NCBI GenBank assembly: GCA_934533005.1
Contig: CAKTBC010000034.1
Location: 1 to 16,834 of the forward strand
Reading direction: 5' to 3'
DNA: 16,834 bases
Source of the DNA: an uncultured Oscillospiraceae bacterium
Lineage (GTDB): Bacteria; Bacillota; Clostridia; Oscillospirales; Oscillospiraceae
The position numbers and the translations under genes were made by a program. A model generated the notes under the pieces. The model did no database searches and was not told the DNA's origin. It saw only the letters and a list, made by a program, of their open reading frames with translations. This document shows, piece by piece, positions 6,071 through 13,050 of this stretch (the first letter of the stretch is position 1; each line of letters begins with the position of its first letter).

Positions 6071-8908
6071 ATGGCGAAAATCGTTTTTACGGTCGACAAT
6101 ATAAACTACAAGGGCGGCGGGCATTTTGCCACGTTCAAGATTGCCAACTATCTCTGCATCAGCGGGCATACCGTGATCTTGTATTCCCCGGTCAAAGTCG
6201 AAAAATCCGTGTACGCGTATGTCGCAAAAGGGGTTCAGATCACGCAAACGGAAGCTTTTGCCGACGCCGATTACATCGTTGTCCCGTTCGAAAACTCCGA
6301 GTTTTTCGAACGGGTCGCAGCGCTCAAAGCCGGCCGCGCAAAGAAGATCCAGTGGATCCACGTCGATTACGGCGTATGGAAATACGTTGTACAGGATGAC
6401 ACGGAGCGGAGAAGGCGGCTGCTTGCGGCCTACGACCGGATCGTTTTCGTTTCGGAAAGCAACCGGAAAAGCTTTTTGAAGTATTTCCCGGAATGCGCCG
6501 GGAAAAGCGCCGTTGTATATAACTTTGTTGACACCGAACAGATCCGCTCCATGGCGGCCGAGCCGGTCGATGCGGAGCTTTTCGCAAAGAAGACGCCCGA
6601 GCAGCTCACCGTTGTTCTGCCCGGACGGCTGGAAGAGCAGAAGGCCTTTCACCGGACGCTGGACGCCGCCAAAATACTGAAGGACCACGGCCTGTCCATC
6701 GAATGGCTGATCCTCGGCAGCGGGTATGAACACGATTCCCTTTTGCAGAAAAAGGGGCGTTACGGGCTCGACAACGTGCACTTTCTCGGGTTTTGTCCGA
6801 ATCCGTATGCCTGCATGAAAGCCGCCGATCTGGTGGCGATCCTCTCCGAATATGAGGGGCTTGCTCTCACCGTGGCGGAAAGTCTTACCGCCGGAACGCC
6901 GGTGCTGTCCACGCGCACCGGCGGCGTGGCGGAGATCCTTTCGGACGAATGCGGCTGGATCATCGAAAACGATCTTCTCTCGATCGTGAACGGAATGACC
7001 GCCGTTTATAATGACCGGAAGCTGCTGGCGAGAAAAAAAGCGGCGCTCTGCGCCTATACATACGATAACAACGGGACCCAGGAGCGTCTGAACGCTCTTT
7101 TCTCAAACACCGAAGAAGGAGGATATGCCGCGATGGATACCGCCCCCTCCCTCCAGGAAACAGCCGCGGCCGCGCCGGACATATCCGTTATCATCCCGGT
7201 GTACAATACCGCCGATTATCTCCCGGCGTGTCTTGACTCGGTCGTAAACCAGTCCTTTGATCATTATGAGATCATCCTCGTCAACGACGGCTCCACGGAT
7301 GCCTCGCAGACGATCATTGACGATTACGTGCGCCGCTTTCCCGGCCGCATCCGCGCCTTTGCCATTCCGAACGGCGGGCTGGGGAACGCGCGCAATTACG
7401 GCATCGGCAAGGCCCGCGGAGAATATCTCGCGTTCGTCGATTCCGACGATCTCATCCACGGGGACATGCTCAAAAAAATGTACACGGCGGCGCAGCAGCA
7501 CAACGCCGACTGCGTGATGTCGGACTACATCGCCTTCTGGGACGATGGGAAGCGGGAGTACGTCCGCTCCGTCGAGCTTCCCGACGCCGGACGTCCCGAT
7601 ATCCTGCGGTATTCCGCCAAGTACGGCACGGTGAATGCCTGCACGAAGCTTGTCGCACGAGAGCTTTTCGATACCGTCCTCTTCCCTGCCGGATTCTATG
7701 AGGATCTTGCCACAACGCCGATCCTGCTGAGCTGGGCAAAAAACGTCTGCTACGTCCGCGAGGGTCTGTATTTCTACCGCCAGCGCCCCGGCTCCATCAC
7801 CTCGATCAAATCCGGCGACAAGCGCCTGCTCGACTGCTATGCCGCCTGGGACCGCATCCGCGGGCACGCCAACCCGCTTTTTGAAAAAGAAATACAATTT
7901 GCCATATATTGGAGCCTTAACTTCTTCTGCACCAACTTCCTCGACGACTTCACGAAGCAGTCCAAGGACTATTACGACCGGAACCGGAGCTGTTTCCGCG
8001 GAAACGCCTACATTGCCGACGCCGTTCGGAAGGGCGAATTTCTGGACTTTGAGCATCTGGACATGATCCCGAAGATCATCCATTACTGCTGGTTCGGCGG
8101 CGGAGAGAAAAGCGAGCTCATCCGAAAATGCATGGATTCCTGGAAGACGCACGCGCCGGACTTTACGCTCATGGAGTGGAACGAGTCCAACTGCGACATC
8201 CATACGAACCGGTATGTGGAAGCGGCCTATGAGAAGAAGCAGTATGCCTTTGTGGCCGATTACTTCCGGCTGAAGGCTCTCTGCGAATATGGCGGCGTCG
8301 GCATGGATACCGATGTGGAGCTGCGGCAGCCGTTGGAGACATACCTTTATTGCAGCGCATTCTTTGCTTTTGAAACACCGAGCTTCGTCAACGCCGCGAT
8401 CGTCGGCGCGGCAAAGGATCATGCTCTCCTTGATGAGCTGCGCCGCTTGTACGAAAACGAGTCTTTCCTTTCCGCCGAAAAAGCCGGGGAGACCGTCACG
8501 ATACCGCACCGTCTTACGCAGCTTCTCACCGAACGGACAAACCTTCAGCTGAACGGGAAAACACAGCTTCTGGCCGGAAATATCCGGGTATTCAGCGCCA
8601 ACCGGATGACCGTAAACGTCCACGACGGGAAATGCATCTGCGAACGCCACTACGAGGGAAGTCGGCCGAAAAAGGACGGCGGCCCGGCCGCGGATTATAC
8701 GTATGAAGTCCTGAAGCATTACTTCACATGGGATCTGCTGCACGGAGCCGGCGGCGCGCCGGTCTCCGGCGACACGGCACAGCTTCTGGCCTACTACAAA
8801 AGCGAGTGCGACCGCTACGAAAACTCCACCTGCTGGAAGATCACCAAGCCGATCCGCGTCGTCACGGACTTTTTGAAAAGGCTCTTCGGGCGCAACAGGG
8901 TCTCCTGA
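6071..8908 (+). CDS. Three-domain glycosyltransferase fusion (GT4-GT2-GT32)
   Basis: This 945-residue protein appears to carry three catalytic transferase modules. The GT4 domain (1 to about 350) has KIQWIHVDY (92-100), GRLEEQK (185-191) and E262/E270. A linker rich in Ala, Glu and Gly (352-369) leads to a GT2 domain (370 to about 655) with ISVIIPVYN, VDSDD (456-460) and a YEDL catalytic loop. A GT32/OCH1-like domain (665 to about 850) opens MIPKIIHYCWFGG and has the DTD metal motif (746-748) after FVADYFRLKALCEYGG. The tail has a charged, coiled-coil-like stretch and then ENSTCWKITKPIRVV, a motif often seen at the ends of surface-glycan GTs, followed by a basic amphipathic end. ATG 6071 has AAGGA 7 nt upstream, 14 nt after the previous gene. 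An internal ribosome binding site marks the first junction. Substrates are unknown. Confidence 0.9.
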   Translation: MAKIVFTVDNINYKGGGHFATFKIANYLCISGHTVILYSPVKVEKSVYAYVAKGVQITQTEAFADADYIVVPFENSEFFERVAALKAGRAKKIQWIHVDYGVWKYVVQDDTERRRRLLAAYDRIVFVSESNRKSFLKYFPECAGKSAVVYNFVDTEQIRSMAAEPVDAELFAKKTPEQLTVVLPGRLEEQKAFHRTLDAAKILKDHGLSIEWLILGSGYEHDSLLQKKGRYGLDNVHFLGFCPNPYACMKAADLVAILSEYEGLALTVAESLTAGTPVLSTRTGGVAEILSDECGWIIENDLLSIVNGMTAVYNDRKLLARKKAALCAYTYDNNGTQERLNALFSNTEEGGYAAMDTAPSLQETAAAAPDISVIIPVYNTADYLPACLDSVVNQSFDHYEIILVNDGSTDASQTIIDDYVRRFPGRIRAFAIPNGGLGNARNYGIGKARGEYLAFVDSDDLIHGDMLKKMYTAAQQHNADCVMSDYIAFWDDGKREYVRSVELPDAGRPDILRYSAKYGTVNACTKLVARELFDTVLFPAGFYEDLATTPILLSWAKNVCYVREGLYFYRQRPGSITSIKSGDKRLLDCYAAWDRIRGHANPLFEKEIQFAIYWSLNFFCTNFLDDFTKQSKDYYDRNRSCFRGNAYIADAVRKGEFLDFEHLDMIPKIIHYCWFGGGEKSELIRKCMDSWKTHAPDFTLMEWNESNCDIHTNRYVEAAYEKKQYAFVADYFRLKALCEYGGVGMDTDVELRQPLETYLYCSAFFAFETPSFVNAAIVGAAKDHALLDELRRLYENESFLSAEKAGETVTIPHRLTQLLTERTNLQLNGKTQLLAGNIRVFSANRMTVNVHDGKCICERHYEGSRPKKDGGPAADYTYEVLKHYFTWDLLHGAGGAPVSGDTAQLLAYYKSECDRYENSTCWKITKPIRVVTDFLKRLFGRNRVS
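7115..7135 (+). promoter_or_regulatory. Internal Shine-Dalgarno and in-frame ATG at the GT4/GT2 junction
   Basis: GAAGGAGG (7115-7122) is a near-perfect ribosome binding site. It is followed 10 nt later by ATG 7133-7135, in frame with the large gene (Met355). It falls in the linker between the GT4 and GT2 domains. Initiation here would give a separate 591-residue GT2-GT32 protein. It may be active or may be a relic of a former gene boundary. A nearer ATG at 7125 is out of frame and only 2 nt from the GGAGG. Confidence 0.55.
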
Positions 8909-8936
8909 CCGAAACAGCTTATTGGGAGTACGAGTC

Positions 8937-11192
8937 ATGAAAAAAGGTAAAAACTATCGGGCTTTGCCGGCCATCGTTCTGGCCGCGCTTTACCTCACCT
9001 TTCTGGTCGGCCGCCACACGCTGGAGACCGCCATGCAGAGGGTCTTTATCTTCTGCTATTTTGTGCTCATGGGCGTGCTGGCGTGCGCATTGAAAGGCAA
9101 ATACGCTGAGGGAAAGCCGTTTCCGGCCAAAAGCCGGATCGCCGCGGCGGCGCTCGCCGCGCTGCTCGTCGGCGCGGGGTGGAACACATTCCTGCCGGGC
9201 GTGCGCTTCCCGGCAGAGGACTCGTATGGATATGCGCTCTGGGAGAAGATCCTCTACACGCTCGGCGCGTGGATCACGGTATCCTACTTTGCGCAGCTCG
9301 CGCTGCTCTTTCTCGCACGCCCCATCGAAAAACGCGGCTGGACGGAGCGGCAGAAGGTCTTTGCCTTTCTGCTCATGGGAAATTTCGTGTTCCTCTTTTT
9401 TACGAGCGATAAGATCCAGCCGACGCACCTCACGCAGGGCTTTCTCCTGCTTCTTACCGCTGCCTCCGTCTGGTGCTTTAACCGGAAGAGCGGCTGCATG
9501 GAGAAATACCGCACGAAGGGCTCCCGCGCCGTCATTGTGCTGATCGCCGTATACGCTTCGCTCGCAAGCTTCGCGCAGCGCTTCTTTCTCGACGGCAACA
9601 CGCGGATGCACTTCTCTCTGCCGGGGCTGTTCTATGTTCTGAGCGGCACTCTCTGGTTCATCCCGGTCATCTGGCTGCTGCTGTTTGCGCTCGAATGGTT
9701 CGCCGCGCGGCCGCGGACGCTGCCAAAGCCGGAAAAACGCCGCCGCGCCGGGTGGATCCTGTTCGCCTGGCTGGCCGTCTGCCAGATCGTTGTTTTGTGG
9801 ATCCTGTGGCCGGGCGGCTTTCCCGTGGATGCCATAGACCAGCTTTCCCAGGCCACATGGGGGTACATCAACGACTGGCACCCAGCGATGCACACGCTGC
9901 TGGAAAAGCTCATATTGACCGTCATTCCGAACGCCGGGGCGATCACTGCCGTACAGATGCTTTTGTTCACGTGGCTGCTGACCGCCATTTTGATGATCGG
10001 GTACGACAGCGGCATCCCGCTCCGGCTGCTGGCCGTTCTCGGCGCTTTTGTGGAGTTTCTGCCGAATCAGGCGCTTTCCGGCTCCAACGTGCTCAAGGAT
10101 TTTCCGTTCACTCTCGCGCTTTTGTGGGGGCTCTACCTGCTCGCACTGCTGGCGATGAAGAAGCCGTGGAGCAAATCGCTCGGGTATTACGCATGCCTGG
10201 CCATAGACATTTTTCTTATCTGCACGCTGCGGCACAACGGTATCGTGCCGGGTCTGGCGATCGCGGTGCTCTGCATCGTCCTGACCGTGAAGCGCTATGC
10301 CGCCGTCCAATGGAAGGCGCTGGCCGCGGTGCTGGCCGCCGCGGCGCTCTTTGCCGTATACAAAGGCCCGGTGTTCACGGCGCTCGGCATCGGAGCCAAC
10401 GGCATGTCACCCTATACGACGATGCTCTGCGCCGTCGGCTCCTGCATCAACAAGGGTCTGCCGCTCTCGGAGGAGAGCGAGCAAATCATGGAAAAGGCGC
10501 TGTCGCTGGACGACTGGGGCGCATATTATTCCCGCTATGCGGGGCACGACCCCTATTACTGGGGCCGTCCGGAGGGCTCCGTTCCCTACACTCCGTCCGA
10601 GATTACCGCCGGGGATGCCTTTACGGTCTATCTCGAGGCTTTGCGGAAGTACCCGGACGTGGTGATCAAAGACCGTCTGGACGGCATGGACATTCTCTGG
10701 GATATCGTGCAGCCGCCGGACAGCTTTAATGCGAAATCGTTCAGCTTTATCAGTCCGTTTGACGAGAGCTCCCTTCCTCTGCGAACGGACGGTCTTGAGC
10801 GGCAGGAGGACGGCTCCTACGTGAAAACGACCTGGCTGGCCAGAGCGTACTACGCCACAACGTATTACTTTTCGCTCAACAGCGCCGCGGATATTCTCCT
10901 CTGGCGCACCGGCGCTTATCTGATCGCGTTTTGGGTGCTGCTGCTCTTCTGGAACAGAAACCGTATGGGCCGGCTGTGGTGGGCGGCGGTCCCCATGCTG
11001 GGGAATGTTGCGGCCTCCATGCTGGTGCTCTATCACCAGAGCTTCCGGTATGTGTATTTTGTTCAGGTGAGCGTGATGGCGCTGCTCTTTCTCTCTATCG
11101 CACTCAAGCAAGTCTGGGACGGCGCGCAGCCGCCCGAACCGGCGAAGGCCCTTTCGGACGCGGTGCCGGAAAAGGAGGATGACCGTGGATAA
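8937..11192 (+). CDS. Polytopic membrane protein, GT-C / DUF6020-like
   Basis: This 751-residue integral membrane protein has roughly 15-17 hydrophobic segments. The N-terminal half is almost all helices. A polar segment (292-316) contains PGGFPVD and then DWHP, a conserved-looking acidic and His-containing loop like those of GT-C enzymes that use polyprenyl-phosphate sugars. More helices follow, then a large soluble region (about 484-650) rich in Tyr, Trp and Asp (DPYYWGRPEG), three more helices and an acidic tail. I recall similar proteins under the name DUF6020, but ran no search. A role as an extracytoplasmic sugar transferase acting with the next gene is inferred. ATG 8937 has GGGAG 8 nt upstream (8924-8928). 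A TTG at 8922 overlaps that ribosome binding site and is rejected as start. The 3' end overlaps the next gene by 8 nt. Confidence 0.75.
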   Translation: MKKGKNYRALPAIVLAALYLTFLVGRHTLETAMQRVFIFCYFVLMGVLACALKGKYAEGKPFPAKSRIAAAALAALLVGAGWNTFLPGVRFPAEDSYGYALWEKILYTLGAWITVSYFAQLALLFLARPIEKRGWTERQKVFAFLLMGNFVFLFFTSDKIQPTHLTQGFLLLLTAASVWCFNRKSGCMEKYRTKGSRAVIVLIAVYASLASFAQRFFLDGNTRMHFSLPGLFYVLSGTLWFIPVIWLLLFALEWFAARPRTLPKPEKRRRAGWILFAWLAVCQIVVLWILWPGGFPVDAIDQLSQATWGYINDWHPAMHTLLEKLILTVIPNAGAITAVQMLLFTWLLTAILMIGYDSGIPLRLLAVLGAFVEFLPNQALSGSNVLKDFPFTLALLWGLYLLALLAMKKPWSKSLGYYACLAIDIFLICTLRHNGIVPGLAIAVLCIVLTVKRYAAVQWKALAAVLAAAALFAVYKGPVFTALGIGANGMSPYTTMLCAVGSCINKGLPLSEESEQIMEKALSLDDWGAYYSRYAGHDPYYWGRPEGSVPYTPSEITAGDAFTVYLEALRKYPDVVIKDRLDGMDILWDIVQPPDSFNAKSFSFISPFDESSLPLRTDGLERQEDGSYVKTTWLARAYYATTYYFSLNSAADILLWRTGAYLIAFWVLLLFWNRNRMGRLWWAAVPMLGNVAASMLVLYHQSFRYVYFVQVSVMALLFLSIALKQVWDGAQPPEPAKALSDAVPEKEDDRG

Positions 11193-12132
11193 AATTGCTG
11201 TTCTGATCCCGTGCTACAACGAAAGCGCCACCATCGCCAAGGTGGTATCGGATTACCGCGCGGCGCTGCCGGAGGCCACGATCTATGTTTACGACAACAA
11301 CTCCACCGACGGCACGGACGAGATCGCCCGCGCCGCCGGAGCCGTTGTGCGCTATGAGCGGCGGCAGGGCAAGGGCAACGTGATCCGGACGATGTTCCGG
11401 GACATTGATGCAGACTGCTATCTCATGATTGATGGGGACGACACCTACCCGGCGGAGGATGCCCGCGCCATGGCCGAGTGCGTATTGCGGGACGGCTATG
11501 ACATGGTGATCGGCGACCGTCTCTCCTCTACTTACTTCACGGAGAACAAGCGGCCGTTCCACAACAGCGGAAACGTTCTGGTGCGAAAGCTGGTGAACCG
11601 GTTTTTCGGCGGACAGGTGACCGATATCATGACCGGCTACCGCGCGTTCAGCCGCCTGTTCGTCAAGAGCTTTCCGATCCTCTCCAAGGGCTTTGAGATC
11701 GAAACGGAAATGACGATCCACGCGCTGGACAAAAACTTCGCGCTCACATCAATCCCGGTCGGATACCGGGACCGTCCGGCGGGAAGCGAATCCAAGCTGA
11801 ACACCTTTTCGGACGGCTTCAAGGTGCTGCGGACGATCGCGCGGCTGTACAAGGACTACCGGCCTCTGCCGTTTTTCGGTATCATCGCCGGGATATTGAT
11901 GATCGCGGCGCTGCTCTTTCTGTGTCCGGTACTTTCGGAGTATCTGCACACCGGGCTCGTGCCGCGCCTCCCGACCTTTGTGGCAGCGTGCTTCATGGCG
12001 CTCTTCTCTCTGCAAAGCTTCATCTGCGGTCTGATCCTGGATACGCAGGGCAAGATGAGCCGGCAGAATTTTGAGCTGCAAATGACGATCCTTACGAGTC
12101 TGTACCACGCCGACAGAGAAAAAACGGAATAG
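11185..12132 (+). CDS. Membrane-anchored GT2, polyprenyl-phosphate sugar synthase (DPM1/GtrB-like)
   Basis: This 315-residue GT2 enzyme probably transfers a sugar from a nucleotide donor to a polyprenyl phosphate at the cytoplasmic face. The start IAVLIPCYNE (4-13), YDNNSTDGT (36-44), the metal-binding DGDD (83-86) and the block DIMTGYRAFSRLFVK (147-161) are characteristic of the dolichol-phosphate-mannose-synthase-like group. Two C-terminal hydrophobic helices (about 228-250 and 262-287) would anchor it, as in GtrB. GTG 11185 is preferred. GGAGG (11174-11178) ends 6 nt before it but directly abuts the in-frame ATG at 11179, too close for initiation. The gene overlaps the preceding membrane-protein gene by 8 nt, suggesting translational coupling and a joint function. 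It is the last gene before the terminator. Confidence 0.88.
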   Translation: MDKIAVLIPCYNESATIAKVVSDYRAALPEATIYVYDNNSTDGTDEIARAAGAVVRYERRQGKGNVIRTMFRDIDADCYLMIDGDDTYPAEDARAMAECVLRDGYDMVIGDRLSSTYFTENKRPFHNSGNVLVRKLVNRFFGGQVTDIMTGYRAFSRLFVKSFPILSKGFEIETEMTIHALDKNFALTSIPVGYRDRPAGSESKLNTFSDGFKVLRTIARLYKDYRPLPFFGIIAGILMIAALLFLCPVLSEYLHTGLVPRLPTFVAACFMALFSLQSFICGLILDTQGKMSRQNFELQMTILTSLYHADREKTE

Positions 12133-12141
12133 AAATAATGA

Positions 12142-12176
12142 CCGCCGGGGCTCTGATCGGATCAGAGCCCCGGCGG
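12142..12176. terminator. Bidirectional terminator hairpin between the glycan cluster and plsY
   Basis: Two perfect 17-nt inverted arms (12142-12158 and 12160-12176) can form a stem of about 14 bp with a small loop, very GC-rich at its base. It starts 9 nt after the last glycan gene stops and lies between convergent genes. Neither side has a good T-run, so it may act as a weak terminator in both directions or as a 3' end stabiliser. Confidence 0.7.
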
Positions 12177-12219
12177 CCATTAAGCGCTCCTCTTGCCTTT
12201 GAGCGTTCAGTCGTCTTTC

Positions 12220-12861
12220 TTACTTATCGACGCGGTATTTTTTCTTGAAGAAGCTCGCGCGGATGCCGAGCTCCTTGCCCTTGACGAGGCGGACAAAGTT
12301 CTTCCGGTGCTTCCAGAAAATGAGTGCGACCGTCGCCGCCATGATGGCGATGTCCCAGCCGCTGCGTCCCGTGAGGATGCACCAGACAAGATACGCCACG
12401 CTCGCCGAGAGCGTGCCGATGAACATATAGTCCGTGATGAATGTGATGAGGGCGACGCCCGCCACAAGGATGAGGAACAGCCGCCAGTCCAGCGCGAGTG
12501 CGCTGCCGAGCAGCACCGCAATGCCCTTGCCGCCCTGAAATTCCAGATAGAACGGATAGAGATGCCCCGCCACACACGCCGCCATCGTCACGGTCTGGAT
12601 GGAGGGCGAGCTGTGGAACAAAAATCCCGCCAGCCACACCATGAGCGCCGACTTGAGCGCGTCGCACAAAAAGACGACCACCGCAACACCCGAGCCCATC
12701 GTCCGCCCGGCGTTTGTCGTCCCGGCGTTGCCGGATCCCTTCGTGCGGATATCAAAGCCGCGCTTCTTTGCCAGCAGCCACGCAAAATTCACCGCCCCGG
12801 CCAGATAGCCCGCAAGAGCGCAGAACACATACGGGAGAACGGATTTCAGAAAAGTCTGCAT
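12220..12861 (-). CDS. plsY: Acyl-phosphate:glycerol-3-phosphate acyltransferase PlsY
   Basis: PlsY makes lysophosphatidic acid by transferring the acyl group of acyl-phosphate to glycerol-3-phosphate, the first step of membrane phospholipid synthesis. It has 213 residues, usual for the family, with about five to seven hydrophobic segments. All three signature regions are present: KGSGNAGTTN (41-50), GHLYPFYLEFQGGKG (99-113) and KHRKNFVRLVKGKE (184-197). The basic C-terminal tail is slightly longer than in many relatives. ATG 12861 has AAAGGA 8 nt upstream (complement of 12870-12875) and a consensus -35 further up. It converges on the glycan cluster and diverges from the flavodiiron gene, so it is probably transcribed alone. 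Confidence 0.96.
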   Translation of the reverse strand: MQTFLKSVLPYVFCALAGYLAGAVNFAWLLAKKRGFDIRTKGSGNAGTTNAGRTMGSGVAVVVFLCDALKSALMVWLAGFLFHSSPSIQTVTMAACVAGHLYPFYLEFQGGKGIAVLLGSALALDWRLFLILVAGVALITFITDYMFIGTLSASVAYLVWCILTGRSGWDIAIMAATVALIFWKHRKNFVRLVKGKELGIRASFFKKKYRVDK

Positions 12862-12918
12862 GAACGCGATCCTTTCGCAGATACATAAAGAAATTTATAC
12901 ACTTTGGCATACTACTAT

Positions 12919-12947
12919 GTGATACCATACCGTAAAGATTTTGTCAA
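12919..12947 (-). promoter_or_regulatory. Promoter of plsY
   Basis: A perfect TTGACA (complement of 12942-12947) with 17-bp spacing leads to TATCAC (complement of 12919-12924), a 4/6 match to the -10 consensus. The start site would be around 12912, leaving a leader of about 50 nt. The palindrome at 12953-12968 starts 5 bp beyond the -35 box. Confidence 0.6.
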
Positions 12948-12952
12948 TGAAC

Positions 12953-12968
12953 ACATTCCCGGGAATGT
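12953..12968. repeat. Perfect 16-bp palindrome (candidate operator)
   Basis: ACATTCCCGGGAATGT is a perfect palindrome in the 189-bp gap between the divergent plsY and flavodiiron genes. It is next to the plsY -35 box and about 85 bp upstream of the flavodiiron start codon. The form suits a dimeric regulator controlling one or both genes. The regulator is not identified. Without a loop it would be a poor RNA terminator. Confidence 0.5.
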
Positions 12969-12988
12969 CGTTTCCGGCGGGAAGGGAC

Positions 12989-13032
12989 TTGCGTTTCGGC
13001 GCGTTACCGGGTAAACTGTATTTGTATGTAAT
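12989..13032 (+). promoter_or_regulatory. Promoter region of the flavodiiron gene (uncertain)
   Basis: Two weak sigma-A readings are possible: TTGCGT (12989-12994) with TAAACT (13012-13017) at 17 bp, or TTACCG (13004-13009) with TGTAAT (13027-13032) at 17 bp. The second has the better -10 but leaves only a short leader before GGAGG (13040-13044). I cannot choose between them. Confidence 0.3.
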
Positions 13033-13050
13033 TTAACATGGAGGTAGTAT

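Noticed and set aside
6071..8908. A missed stop or frameshift explaining the three-domain gene
   Set aside because: All three domains are in a single continuous frame with intact motifs on both sides of each junction. A sequencing error turning a stop into a sense codon cannot be excluded from the sequence but nothing points to one.
7103..8938. Minus-strand open frame of 611 codons
   Set aside because: It is antisense to the GT2-GT32 part of the fusion gene. High-GC codon usage leaves this frame open, and it has no recognisable motif or ribosome binding site.
8919..10310. Minus-strand open frame of 463 codons
   Set aside because: It is antisense to the polytopic membrane-protein gene and rich in Gln, Arg and Glu, as expected from the complement of hydrophobic codons. 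It has no domain.
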